A stretch of 37,662 bases of DNA from an uncultured Pelagibacteraceae bacterium (lineage in GTDB: Bacteria; Pseudomonadota; Alphaproteobacteria; Pelagibacterales; Pelagibacteraceae), in contig CACKWP010000008.1 of the NCBI GenBank assembly GCA_902603945.1, positions 1-37,662 on the forward strand. Direction: 5' to 3'. Position numbers and translations under genes: made by a program. Numbering within the stretch: the first letter of the stretch is position 1; each line of letters starts with the position of its first letter. Positions 27,388 through 35,782 of the stretch are shown here, in pieces. The notes below the pieces were generated by a model. It was not told the DNA's origin. It searched no databases and saw only the letters and a program-made list of their open reading frames with translations.

Positions 27388-27834
27388 CTACTGTATTTTA
27401 GACAGTGACTCTGTGTTCGAAATTATTTTCTCTAACGATTGAGCGGTTTTATCAAGCATTGACTCATATAAAGAATTATTTTCCTCTATAGTTTTTTTGA
27501 AACTATCTAGCTCTTGATGCAATTTTTTTATTTCTATGTCTTTATCCTCTTTATATCTAATGGCTAAGGACCTAATTTCTTTAAACTTCTTTGAAATTTC
27601 ATCCAATTTATTTTTTTGATTTGTAACTTTTTGTTTTAGATCAAAATATTCATCAATTAATTTAATAGTTGTAATTAGTAATAATTTATTTTCTCCAATA
27701 TTTCCTAATTGATCTTTTAATTCTGAATATTTTTTATCTAAAAATTTAGTAAGCTTCTTTAGTGACTCCTCTTGACCATCATCACACGATAAAAGATAAT
27801 CTTTATTGTTAAATTTTATGTTTACATTTGCCAT
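27388..27834 (-). CDS. zapA: Cell division protein ZapA
   Basis: ZapA bundles FtsZ filaments at the division site. The 148 aa protein has an N-terminal globular domain (ANVNIKFNNKDYLLSCDDGQE, then LTKFLDKKYSELK) typical of ZapA and a long C-terminal coiled coil (about 60-140). It is somewhat longer than E. coli ZapA (109 aa). It overlaps the upstream coiled-coil gene by 13 nt and abuts fthC, which is the usual proteobacterial neighbourhood. Confidence 0.86.
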   Translation of the reverse strand: MANVNIKFNNKDYLLSCDDGQEESLKKLTKFLDKKYSELKDQLGNIGENKLLLITTIKLIDEYFDLKQKVTNQKNKLDEISKKFKEIRSLAIRYKEDKDIEIKKLHQELDSFKKTIEENNSLYESMLDKTAQSLEKIISNTESLSKIQ

Positions 27835-28145
27835 TTGTCGATTTCGCTCGCTAAATTCTCAGTTTCTTGGCTTAATTCCTCAATATCTTGATTAAATCTT
27901 TCCTCGAGTTTTGATTTTTCGTTTACCTCTAATTGAAGTTTTTTTATTTTTTCCTTTAAAAATTTGTGTTCCCTAATTAATTCTTGATTTTGTTTTTCAA
28001 TCTCTTTTTTTTTAATAATTAACTCTTTTTTTTCAGTTATAATTTTAGAAAGTTCGTAACTTGGCTGTGAATAACTTAATGAAATTGAATTTAATTTATC
28101 AATAAGCTGGTTCAAATTTTGTTCTTTCTTTTCAAAATTACTCAT
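27822..28145 (-). CDS. Small coiled-coil protein upstream of zapA (DUF4164/ZapB-like)
   Basis: The 107 aa protein is almost entirely heptad-rich coiled coil (about 25-103), dense in Glu, Lys, Leu and Gln, with no signal peptide or membrane helix. I do not recognise a specific family from sequence alone. A short coiled-coil protein next to zapA is common in Alphaproteobacteria (DUF4164-like), and a ZapB-like partner role in the division ring is plausible. It is the first gene of the long minus-strand block and is divergent from tkt across 58 nt. Confidence 0.7.
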   Translation of the reverse strand: MSNFEKKEQNLNQLIDKLNSISLSYSQPSYELSKIITEKKELIIKKKEIEKQNQELIREHKFLKEKIKKLQLEVNEKSKLEERFNQDIEELSQETENLASEIDKWQM

Positions 28146-28165
28146 AAAGTTTTTATAGCATATTA

Positions 28166-28194
28166 TTGATATAGTTAGTTTAAGTCTATATAGG
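28166..28194 (+). promoter_or_regulatory. Likely tkt promoter
   Basis: In the 58-nt divergent spacer, TTGATA (28166-28171) is followed 15 nt later by TATATA (28187-28192), or 17 nt later by TATAGG (28189-28194). The GTG start of tkt is at 28204, so the transcript leader would be very short. A TATAAA on the opposite strand (28152-28157) may serve the divergent zapA operon. Confidence 0.4.
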
Positions 28195-28203
28195 TAATTA
28201 CAA

Positions 28204-30186
28204 GTGAGTGTAAAATTTAACCAATTATCTAACGCAATAAGATTTTTATCAATCGATGCTGTGCAAAAAGCAAAATCGGGTCATCCAGGTATGCCAATGG
28301 GCATGGCAGATGTAGCTACTGTCCTATTTAAATACCACCTGAGGTTTAATCCGAAAAATCCTAATTGGATTAATAGAGACAGATTTATTTTATCTGCAGG
28401 TCATGGTTCTATGTTGCTATATTCGCTTCTTTATTTAAGTGGTTACAAAAGTATTACAATTGAAGATATAAAAAATTTTAGACAACTTAATTCAATTTGT
28501 GCAGGTCACCCAGAATATAAAGTAGGTACAGGGATAGAGACAACAACTGGTCCGTTGGGACAAGGTTTAGGGAATTCTGTTGGGATGGCAATAGCAGAGG
28601 AAATTTTTAGAAAAAAGTTTGGCTCAACAATAATTAATAATAAAACTTATGTAATTGCCAGCGATGGAGATCTAATGGAGGGTATTAGTCACGAGGCCAT
28701 GAGTTTAGCTGGTCATCTTAAATTAAGTAACTTAATTGTTTTTTTTGACAATAATAAAATTTCGATTGATGGTTCAACCTCTTTAAGTGTTTCAGATAAT
28801 TATAAAAAAAGATTTGAGTCATATGGCTGGAATTTTTTGGAAATAAATGGTCATAATGAAAAACAAATAACAAAAGCCATTTCAAAAGCTTCAAAAGCTA
28901 AAAAACCTACAATTATATCTTGCAAAACTTTAATTGGATTTGGCTCTCCTAATAAATCTGGGAAAGCTTCCTCTCATGGCTCTCCTTTGGGAGATGAAGA
29001 AATTAAATTAGTTAGAAAAAAACTAAAATGGAATTTTAAACCTTTTGAAATTCCACAGGAAATACTGGATGAATGGAGAGAGATTGGAAAAAAAGGTGAA
29101 CTGCTAGAAAGAAAATGGGAAGAGACTATCAACAATAAAAGTTCGAAAATAAAAGATGAGCTAGAAAAAAATTATATTAATTCTGATTTAAGAGATTTAG
29201 AAAGCATTATTGAAAAAGAAAAAACAAAATATTTTGAGTCTAAACCTAGCTTAGCAACTCGACAATGTTCGATGGCAGCAATTGAAAGCATTTCTGTTAT
29301 GCTACCACAACTTATTGGAGGATCTGCTGACCTGAGTGGATCAAATAATACAAAGACTAATAATTCTAAAATTATTAATTCTAAAAACTTTGACGGAAAT
29401 TATATTCATTACGGAGTTAGAGAACATGGTATGGCTGCTATAATGAATGGGTTGGCACTTTATGGTGGGCTTATACCTTATGGTGGAACATTTTTGATTT
29501 TCTCTGATTATTGTAAACCCTCTATAAGATTATCTGCTTTGATGGGTCTTAAAGTTATATATATTTTTTCTCATGACTCTATAGGTTTAGGAGAAGATGG
29601 TCCTACTCACCAACCCATTGAACAACTCGCTGGATTGAGAGCGATTCCGAACTTAAACGTGTTTAGACCTGCAGATATCAACGAAACTTTAGAATGTTGG
29701 CAGATAGCTTTAAAGAGTGAAAACACTCCTAGTGCGATTGCGTTATCGAGACAAAAAGTTGCTTATATTAATCCAGCAAATTCTAAAGAAAATAAATGTG
29801 AAAAAGGAGCATACGTAGTTAAAATTACTTCCCACGAAAGCAATGTAACTATAGTTGCCTCTGGCACTGAGGTAGAGCTTGCTTTGAAGGTCCAAGAAAA
29901 ACTGAAAGAGAATAATATTCATTCTAAAGTTGTTTCAATGCCATGTATGGAGCTTTTTGATAAGCAGCCTGAAAGCTTTCGCAGTGATATCATTGAACGA
30001 AATTCTTTAATAGTGACATTAGAAGCTGGGAGTATCATTTCTTGGCAAAAATATGTGAAAGATAAAGGAGTGAATTTAGGCATAGATCAATTCGGTGAAA
30101 GCGCTCCTTATAAAGAGGTATATGATCATTTTGACCTATCTGAAGAGAAGATAACAAATTTCATTCAGAATAAATTAAGAGAATAA
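28204..30186 (+). CDS. tkt: Transketolase
   Basis: Transketolase moves two-carbon units between sugar phosphates in the pentose phosphate pathway, with thiamine diphosphate. The 660 aa protein starts at GTG. SGHPGMPMGMADV (25-37) and SDGDLMEGISHEA (153-165, thiamine diphosphate and Mg2+ binding) are clear, followed by FFDNN. The second domain has REHGMAAIMNGLA, with the catalytic Glu, and SHDSIGLGEDGPTHQP with substrate-binding His. It begins a plus-strand operon. The next gene is pgk after 9 nt; in many Alphaproteobacteria gap lies between them, but not here. Confidence 0.97.
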   Translation: MSVKFNQLSNAIRFLSIDAVQKAKSGHPGMPMGMADVATVLFKYHLRFNPKNPNWINRDRFILSAGHGSMLLYSLLYLSGYKSITIEDIKNFRQLNSICAGHPEYKVGTGIETTTGPLGQGLGNSVGMAIAEEIFRKKFGSTIINNKTYVIASDGDLMEGISHEAMSLAGHLKLSNLIVFFDNNKISIDGSTSLSVSDNYKKRFESYGWNFLEINGHNEKQITKAISKASKAKKPTIISCKTLIGFGSPNKSGKASSHGSPLGDEEIKLVRKKLKWNFKPFEIPQEILDEWREIGKKGELLERKWEETINNKSSKIKDELEKNYINSDLRDLESIIEKEKTKYFESKPSLATRQCSMAAIESISVMLPQLIGGSADLSGSNNTKTNNSKIINSKNFDGNYIHYGVREHGMAAIMNGLALYGGLIPYGGTFLIFSDYCKPSIRLSALMGLKVIYIFSHDSIGLGEDGPTHQPIEQLAGLRAIPNLNVFRPADINETLECWQIALKSENTPSAIALSRQKVAYINPANSKENKCEKGAYVVKITSHESNVTIVASGTEVELALKVQEKLKENNIHSKVVSMPCMELFDKQPESFRSDIIERNSLIVTLEAGSIISWQKYVKDKGVNLGIDQFGESAPYKEVYDHFDLSEEKITNFIQNKLRE

Positions 30187-30195
30187 TTTAAATTA

Positions 30196-31386
30196 ATGGT
30201 AAAAATAAATTTTTTTCCTAATAATTTAGAAATACAAAGTCAAAAGATAATTTTAAGATTAGATTTAAACGTTCCTATTAAAGATAAAATAATTTTAGAT
30301 GATACAAGAATTGTTTTGTGTTTACCTTTTATTAAAAAATTAATCGAAAAAAAAGCGAAAATAATAATTATAAGTCATCTAGGTAGACCAAGAGGAATTA
30401 AAGACCCAAATTTATCCCTGATGCCAATTTATAAATATTTAAAAAAAACACTTCAAACAAATGTTTATTTTTTTATGGGAAATATTGACCATGAAGTTAA
30501 AAATAAATTCTCATATTTAAAAGAGGGAGAGGTAATATTAATTGAAAATATAAGATATTTTGAAGAAGAAACAGATAATGATGAAAAATTTTCAAAAATA
30601 TTAGCTTCTCTTGGAGATATTTATATTAACGATGCTTTTTCATGTTCTCATAGAAAACAATCATCTATCCATAAAATAACTAAGTTTATAGATAAAAGTT
30701 TTGCCGGTCCCCTTTTGAAAAAAGAGATCGATGCAATAAATCTTGTTATTAAGAATAAGAAAGAGCCAGTAACATGTATTATTGGTGGTTCCAAGATTTC
30801 AACCAAAATTAATGTTATTTCAAATTTAATTAAAAAAGTTAACAATCTAGTAATTGTTGGTGCTATGGCTAATAATTTTTTTTTATATAAAAATTTTAAT
30901 GTTGGAAAGTCTTTAGTTGAGGATAATACGAAAGAGCTTATTGAAAAAATTTACGAGGAGGCCAAAAAAAATAATTGTGAGATTACTATACCAGAAGACT
31001 GCGTTGTTTCCACTACTTTTGAAGGAGAGGGAAAAGACAAAAATTTAGATCAAATTGAAAATAGTGACATAATTTTAGACATTGGGGTAAATACCATAAA
31101 AAAAATTAAATATATAATTGATATTTCCAATACAGTGCTTTGGAATGGACCAGCGGGATATTTTGAAAATAAAAATTTTTTAAAAGGGACAATTTCAATT
31201 GCAGAAAATATTTCAAAAAATACTATTGATAAATCACTTGTTTCAGTTTTGGGTGGGGGTGACACACTTGCGGCGATTAATAAAAGTAAAAACAAACTTT
31301 CTTTCTCTCACTTATCAACAGCAGGTGGCGCATTTTTGGAATACTTAGAAGGAAAAGACTTGCCTGGCCTTAGTGTTTTAAAATAA
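30196..31386 (+). CDS. pgk: Phosphoglycerate kinase
   Basis: Pgk interconverts 1,3-bisphosphoglycerate and 3-phosphoglycerate with ADP/ATP. It has 396 aa. The N-domain shows LRLDLNVPI (substrate Asp/Asn), ISHLGRPRG and INDAFSCSHRKQSS. The C-domain has the nucleotide-binding LGGGDTLAAI near 353 and the terminal HLSTAGGAFLEYLEGKDLPG pattern. Lys and Ile content is high, matching the genome. It is flanked by tkt (9 nt) and fba (9 nt), so co-transcription is likely. Confidence 0.96.
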   Translation: MVKINFFPNNLEIQSQKIILRLDLNVPIKDKIILDDTRIVLCLPFIKKLIEKKAKIIIISHLGRPRGIKDPNLSLMPIYKYLKKTLQTNVYFFMGNIDHEVKNKFSYLKEGEVILIENIRYFEEETDNDEKFSKILASLGDIYINDAFSCSHRKQSSIHKITKFIDKSFAGPLLKKEIDAINLVIKNKKEPVTCIIGGSKISTKINVISNLIKKVNNLVIVGAMANNFFLYKNFNVGKSLVEDNTKELIEKIYEEAKKNNCEITIPEDCVVSTTFEGEGKDKNLDQIENSDIILDIGVNTIKKIKYIIDISNTVLWNGPAGYFENKNFLKGTISIAENISKNTIDKSLVSVLGGGDTLAAINKSKNKLSFSHLSTAGGAFLEYLEGKDLPGLSVLK

Positions 31387-31395
31387 ATAATCGAT

Positions 31396-32412
31396 ATGAC
31401 TTTAAATGAAATAGCAAAAAAAATGTGTGCTAAGGGCAAAGGAATTTTAGCTGCAGATGAAAGTACAGGAACGATAGCAAAAAGATTCAAAAGTATTAAT
31501 GTAGAAAATTTAGAAAAAAATAGATTAAATTTTCGTCAGACGTTATTTGATGCTAGTGCAATGAAAGATTATATAGGTGGCGTAATCCTTTTTGATGAAA
31601 CAATAAAGCAAAAAACCACATTAGGTCCAACTATTCCTGAATTGATCTCAAAGCACGGTGCTATTCCAGGAATAAAAGTTGATAAAGGAGCTAAACCTCT
31701 AGCTGGATCACATGAAGAAACTGTGACAGAAGGTTTAGATGGTTTGAGAGAGAGATTGAAAGAGTATTATAGTCTAGGTGCAAGATTTACAAAATGGAGA
31801 GCGGTATATAAAATTACAGAGAAATATCCCACATCTCAGTCAATCAAATCGAATGCGCACGCGTTAGCAAGATACGCTGCATTAGTTCAGGAAGCGGATA
31901 TGGTTCCTATTGTAGAACCAGAGGTACTCATGGATGGTTCACACAATATTGATAAATGTTATGAAGTTACAACAAATGTTTTAAATGAATGTTATAATGA
32001 ACTTAATATACACAAAGTTGATCTTAAAGGAACTGTGTTAAAACCTAATATGGTTATCCCTGGCTCAGAATGTAAAAATAAATCTAGCTCAGAGGAAATT
32101 GCAAAAAAAACTTTAGACTGTTTGAAGAAGAATGTGCCTAGTGAAGTTCCTGGAATTGCATTTCTATCAGGTGGCCAGTCTGAAATAGAGTCTAGTAAAA
32201 ATCTAAATGAAATTAATAAAATAAATGACAGCAATTTTTTAATTACCTTTTCATATGGAAGGGGATTGCAGGCCAGCGCTCTGAAGGAGTTCGGAAAAAA
32301 TCAAAATAATATCAAAAATATTCAAAAAGCTTTTAATCATAGAGCAAAAATGAATGGTTTATCTTCAAGAGGGGAATGGTCTGAGGACTTAGAAAAGGAA
32401 TCGGCGGCTTAA
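31396..32412 (+). CDS. fba: Fructose-bisphosphate aldolase, class I
   Basis: This Schiff-base aldolase splits or forms fructose 1,6-bisphosphate. It is of the class I, vertebrate-like type: ILAADESTGT (17-26), KWRAVY (133-138), IVEPEVLMDG (172-181), and LKPNMVIPG with the Schiff-base lysine K216. FLSGGQSE follows near 254. Length is 338 aa. A class I enzyme needs no metal ion, unlike the class II enzymes of many bacteria. It follows pgk closely. With gap absent locally, the cluster may mainly serve gluconeogenesis or pentose supply; that is inference. Confidence 0.95.
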   Translation: MTLNEIAKKMCAKGKGILAADESTGTIAKRFKSINVENLEKNRLNFRQTLFDASAMKDYIGGVILFDETIKQKTTLGPTIPELISKHGAIPGIKVDKGAKPLAGSHEETVTEGLDGLRERLKEYYSLGARFTKWRAVYKITEKYPTSQSIKSNAHALARYAALVQEADMVPIVEPEVLMDGSHNIDKCYEVTTNVLNECYNELNIHKVDLKGTVLKPNMVIPGSECKNKSSSEEIAKKTLDCLKKNVPSEVPGIAFLSGGQSEIESSKNLNEINKINDSNFLITFSYGRGLQASALKEFGKNQNNIKNIQKAFNHRAKMNGLSSRGEWSEDLEKESAA

Positions 32413-32418
32413 AAAACA

Positions 32419-33021
32419 TTGAAGCGATTTGTATATTTAATCTCACCAAATAAATTAAAACCTAACTTTTACCTAGACTTAGACAAAGTTTTATCTTTTA
32501 AAAATGTAAAATATTTTCAGCTAAGATTGAAAAATACAAAAAAGAAAAAATTTATTGCTATTTTAAACAAAATCAAAAAAATCACAGCTAAACATAAAGT
32601 GAAATTTATTATAAATGACAATTATAATATGGCTTTCAGACCCGGCGTAGATGGTTGTCATATGGGTCAGTTTGATGGGTCATTCAAAATTGCTAGAAAT
32701 AAACTTAAAAACAAAATTCTTGGAATTACATGTCATAACTCTAAAATTCTTGCAAAGAAAGCCTGTCAAAATAAAGCAGATTACATTGCTTTTGGATCAT
32801 TTTTTAAATCAAAACTCAAACCAAATGCAAAAAAAGCAAATCTAAATATTTTAAAATGGGCTAATAAGAATATAAAAAAACCAATTGTTGTTATAGGGGG
32901 AATTAGTGATTTAAACTATAAAAAATTAGTAAAAGCCGGAGCAAAATATATTGCAATATCAAGTTTTATTTGGGATAACCCAAAATTAAAACCAGAATTA
33001 GCAATTAAAAAATTTAAATGA
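32419..33021 (+). CDS. thiE: ThiE-like thiamine phosphate synthase family protein
   Basis: ThiE joins HMP-PP and thiazole phosphate to give thiamine phosphate. The 200 aa product has a TIM-barrel pattern: KFIINDNYNMAF, GVDGCHMGQFDG, LGITCHN, and VVIGGIS near the C-terminal phosphate site. The central segment reads DYIAFGSFFKSKLKPNAKKAN where classic ThiE has a GPxxxTxTK motif, so it belongs to a divergent subfamily and may not be the true catalyst. The start is TTG at 32419, 6 nt after fba; no ATG is suitable. Its stop overlaps the efp start by 4 nt (ATGA). Together with thiD it fits thiamine assembly from a pyrimidine precursor. Confidence 0.75.
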   Translation: MKRFVYLISPNKLKPNFYLDLDKVLSFKNVKYFQLRLKNTKKKKFIAILNKIKKITAKHKVKFIINDNYNMAFRPGVDGCHMGQFDGSFKIARNKLKNKILGITCHNSKILAKKACQNKADYIAFGSFFKSKLKPNAKKANLNILKWANKNIKKPIVVIGGISDLNYKKLVKAGAKYIAISSFIWDNPKLKPELAIKKFK

Positions 33022-33581
33022 AAATTACAGCTATTGAAATAAAACCAGGAATGATAATCGAACATAAAAATGATTATTGGAATGTTTTGAAAACTCAACA
33101 CGTAAAGCCTGGAAAAGGTGGAGCATTCAATCAAGTAGAATTAAAAAGTATTATAAAAGGAACGAAGTTGAATGAGAGATTTAGATCAAGTGAGACTATA
33201 GAAAAAGCTGAGGTTGATGAAAAAAAGTTTAATTTTTTATATATAGATGGTGAGAGTTGTCACTTTATGGACAATACAACTTTCGAACAAGTAGAAATTC
33301 CTAAATCAATCACTGGAGAACAGTACAAACTTTTAAAAGAAAATTTAGAAGTAACAATTACCTTTATGGAGGAAAAACCTATATCATTAGTGTTACCAAA
33401 TAATATTGAATGTACTATTGAAACAACTGATGCTGCAATAAAAAATCAGACTGCTTCTTCTTCATATAAACCTGCATTATTAGATTGTGGTATAAAAATT
33501 AATGTACCTCCATTCATTGAAAGTGGAGAAAAAATTGTTATTGATACTCGAACATTAGAATATATTAAAAGAGTCAATTAA
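33018..33581 (+). CDS. efp: Translation elongation factor P
   Basis: EF-P binds next to the ribosomal P site and relieves stalling at polyproline. The 187 aa protein has the three-domain EF-P layout. The tip loop KPGKGGAFNQ (30-39) carries K33, equivalent to the lysine that is modified in E. coli (K34). KGTKLNERFRSSETIEKAEV and the C-terminal VPPFIESGEKIVIDTRT signature complete the match. Modification enzymes are not in this window. It overlaps the ThiE-like gene by 4 nt and suhB by 1 nt (TAATG). Confidence 0.97.
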   Translation: MKITAIEIKPGMIIEHKNDYWNVLKTQHVKPGKGGAFNQVELKSIIKGTKLNERFRSSETIEKAEVDEKKFNFLYIDGESCHFMDNTTFEQVEIPKSITGEQYKLLKENLEVTITFMEEKPISLVLPNNIECTIETTDAAIKNQTASSSYKPALLDCGIKINVPPFIESGEKIVIDTRTLEYIKRVN

Positions 33582-34381
33582 TGAGATTAAATTCTCCTCA
33601 AATTAATTTGATGACTAAAGCGTGCATGAAGGCCTCAAGATCTCTGATTAGAGATTTTGGAGAAATTGAAAATTTACAAGTCTCAACAAAAGGTCCAGGT
33701 GATTTTGTCTCTTCAGCTGACAAGCGAACTGAAAAAATTTTAATAGAAGAATTGCAAAAAGCGCACCCTGAATATGGAATAATAACAGAAGAAACAGGGA
33801 TTATAAATAAATCAAATTTAAAACAAAGATGGATAATTGATCCTATAGATGGAACATTGAATTTTTTAAATGGTATTCCTCAATTTGCAATTTCTATTGG
33901 TTACGAGGAAGATGGAGAAATTAAAAGTGGGGTAATATTTAATCCTATTATGAATGAAATGTTTTGTGCAGAAAAAGGTAACGGAGCATATTTAAATAAT
34001 TCTAGAATACGAGTTTCTAACAAAAAATTAATTCAAAATGCTTTGCTTGTAACAGGAGGGCCTAAAGCAACAAGTAATATTAAAGATGAAATTTTTAAAG
34101 AATATGCAAAAATTTCTAGAAAAGTTTCAAACGTTAGAAAATTTGGAAGTGCGGCTTTAGATATGTCATATGTAGCCTGTGGTAGGTTTGATGGATATTG
34201 GCAAAGGGAATTAAATTATTGGGACATAGCAGCAGGAATAATAATTGTTAAAGAAGCAGGGGGGTTTGTTGATTATTTTGAGGAGGATAAAGATTTACCT
34301 TTGAAAAAGAATATTTTAGCCGCTAATTCTAATTTATACGAAAAATTAAAAGAATTTATAAATAAAAAAGATATTGAGTAA
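33581..34381 (+). CDS. suhB: Inositol monophosphatase family protein
   Basis: This is a lithium-sensitive phosphatase of the inositol monophosphatase family. Its 266 aa carry the metal ligands E70-E71 in IITEETG, and D87 and D90 in [12 protein letters not shown] (84-95), with a third Asp in YWDIAAG near 218. The E. coli homologue SuhB also binds RNA polymerase and supports rRNA transcription, and its place here beside efp and rpmE would fit a translation-linked role, but only by context. It overlaps efp by one base. Confidence 0.92.
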   Translation: MRLNSPQINLMTKACMKASRSLIRDFGEIENLQVSTKGPGDFVSSADKRTEKILIEELQKAHPEYGIITEETGIINKSNLKQRWIIDPIDGTLNFLNGIPQFAISIGYEEDGEIKSGVIFNPIMNEMFCAEKGNGAYLNNSRIRVSNKKLIQNALLVTGGPKATSNIKDEIFKEYAKISRKVSNVRKFGSAALDMSYVACGRFDGYWQRELNYWDIAAGIIIVKEAGGFVDYFEEDKDLPLKKNILAANSNLYEKLKEFINKKDIE

Positions 34382-34410
34382 AAACTATTATTAATATAAA
34401 AACCTTGCAG

Positions 34411-34635
34411 ATGAAAAAAAATACACATCCAAATTACCACAAAATAAAAGTTGTAATGACTGATGGAACTGAATTCTTCACGAGATCAACTTGGGGTAAA
34501 GAAAACGATGTATTGAAATTGGATATTGATCCAAAGTCTCACTATGCTTGGACCGGTGGAACTCAAAAAGTTTTAGATAAAGGTAGAGTAAGTAAATACA
34601 ATAAAAAATTTAGCAACCTAAGATCAAAAAAATAG
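34411..34635 (+). CDS. rpmE: 50S ribosomal protein L31
   Basis: L31 is a small protein of the large subunit that contributes to an intersubunit bridge. I start it at ATG 34411, giving 74 aa beginning [19 protein letters not shown]; an upstream in-frame TTG at 34405 adds two residues but is unlikely. [16 protein letters not shown] and HYAWTGG are type A L31 motifs. The Zn-binding cysteines found in many L31 proteins are absent, so this is a zinc-free (C-) form. It is followed 3 nt later by trcR. Confidence 0.94.
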   Translation: MKKNTHPNYHKIKVVMTDGTEFFTRSTWGKENDVLKLDIDPKSHYAWTGGTQKVLDKGRVSKYNKKFSNLRSKK

Positions 34636-34638
34636 TTT

Positions 34639-35223
34639 ATGACAGACACTCCATTCATGCCAAAAGCAACTGCTGTTTGGTTAGTTGAAAATACAACATT
34701 AACGTTCAAGCAAATCGCAGAGTTTTGTAATTTACATGAGTTAGAAATTAAAGGAATAGCAGATGGTGATGTTGCAAAAGGTATAAAAGCATACAATCCG
34801 ATATTAGCTGGTCAGTTATCTAGAGAGGAAATAGAAAATTGTTCAAAAAACTCTGAAAGAAAACTAAAACTATTAAAAAAAATTGAAGAAGTTGAAGTTA
34901 AAGAAAGAAAAAAACCTAAGTATACACCTTTATCAAAAAGACAAGATAGACCGGATGCAATACTATGGTTATGTAAAAATGCTTCAGAATTAACAGATGG
35001 CCAAATATCGAAGTTAGTTGGTAGCACTAAAGGCACAGTATCTCTGATCAGAAAAAGAAGTTATTGGAATTTTTCTAACCTGAAACCAAGAGACCCGGTA
35101 ATTTTAGCATTATGTACTCAGGAAGTTTTCCAAAAAGCTCTCGATAAAGCCAAAAGAAGAGTTGAAAGAGAGAAAAAAGCAAAGATTAGAGAGGAAAAAA
35201 AAGCTCAGTCAGCTTCTCTCTAG
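34639..35223 (+). CDS. trcR: DUF1013 family cell-cycle transcriptional regulator TrcR
   Basis: The family is nearly restricted to Alphaproteobacteria. In Caulobacter the protein (TrcR) associates with RNA polymerase and promotes transcription of cell-cycle genes. The 194 aa product begins MPKATAVWLVENTTLTF after a short TDTPF leader, and has a predicted helix-turn-helix in each half: LTFKQIAEFCNLHELEIKGIADG (about 20-42) and LTDGQISKLVGSTKGTVSLIRKR (about 118-140). A Lys/Arg-rich C-terminal tail follows (165-194). It lies between rpmE and rpsU, in a translation-related run. The family match is from memory of the conserved motifs. Confidence 0.85.
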   Translation: MTDTPFMPKATAVWLVENTTLTFKQIAEFCNLHELEIKGIADGDVAKGIKAYNPILAGQLSREEIENCSKNSERKLKLLKKIEEVEVKERKKPKYTPLSKRQDRPDAILWLCKNASELTDGQISKLVGSTKGTVSLIRKRSYWNFSNLKPRDPVILALCTQEVFQKALDKAKRRVEREKKAKIREEKKAQSASL

Positions 35224-35274
35224 ACAAATAGTTTTTCAGATGATAACTACCATGAAAATTAACTGGAGGTTTTT

Positions 35275-35469
35275 ATAAAAATAGACGTAAAAGATAATAA
35301 TGTAGAACAAGCCATTAGGGTTCTTAAAAGAAAACTTCAAAAAGAAGGTTTTTTTAAAGTAATGAAGATGAAAAGTACTTACGAAAAACCATCTGAAAAA
35401 AAAAAGAGAGTTCAAACAGAAAATCTTAAAAGAATAAAAAAACTCCAAAAATTAAAAAATAGGTACTAA
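35275..35469 (+). CDS. rpsU: 30S ribosomal protein S21 with apparent ATA start codon
   Basis: A 64-codon frame encodes an unmistakable S21: after the first three residues it reads DVKDNNVEQAIRVLKRKLQKEG, then FFKVMKMKSTYEKPSEKKKR, and a Lys/Arg-rich tail to TAA at 35467-35469. No ATG, GTG or TTG is in frame between the upstream stop (35260) and the conserved core. ATA at 35275 occupies exactly the place of the normal start (I-K-I-D-V aligned to M-K-I-D-V), 5 nt after a perfect GGAGG at 35265-35269. A gene caller that only accepts canonical starts would miss this gene. S21 helps the 30S subunit in initiation. A sequencing error (ATG to ATA) is the main alternative. Confidence 0.88.
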   Translation: MKIDVKDNNVEQAIRVLKRKLQKEGFFKVMKMKSTYEKPSEKKKRVQTENLKRIKKLQKLKNRY

Positions 35470-35494
35470 ATTTATTAAAATGAAGGGATTAACT

Positions 35495-35698
35495 ATGCCA
35501 TCGGGTAAAGTAAAATGGTTTAACGCCAAAAAAGGTTATGGATTTATAACAGACGATAAAACACAAAAAGATATTTTTCTGCATGTATCAGCTTTAGAAA
35601 ATTCGAAATTAAGAGTGTTAAAAGAAGATCAAATAATTGTATACGATATAAAAGAAGAAAAAGATAAACTTCAAGCAATTAACATTAAGAAAAAATAA
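35495..35698 (+). CDS. Cold-shock domain protein (CspA family)
   Basis: The protein is a single OB-fold RNA chaperone with SGKVKWFNAKKGYGFI (RNP1 KGYGFI) and DIFLHVSAL (RNP2 FLHV). I take ATG 35495 (67 aa, MPSGKVKWFN), because the purine-rich GAAGGGA (35482-35488) then sits about 6 nt upstream; the earlier ATG at 35480 would add MKGLT. It lies 25 nt after rpsU and its stop is only 5 nt before the initiator tRNA, so both are probably on one transcript. The C-terminus is unusually Lys-rich (DKLQAINIKKK). Confidence 0.94.
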   Translation: MPSGKVKWFNAKKGYGFITDDKTQKDIFLHVSALENSKLRVLKEDQIIVYDIKEEKDKLQAINIKKK

Positions 35699-35703
35699 TT
35701 TAT

Positions 35704-35780
<77 letters not shown>

Positions 35781-35782
35781 AA

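Noticed and set aside
35236-35448. Minus-strand 70-codon ORF opposite the trcR-csp gap
   Set aside because: It is antisense to the rpsU reading frame, whose protein is clearly S21; the minus frame is Phe-rich, as expected for the complement of Lys codons.
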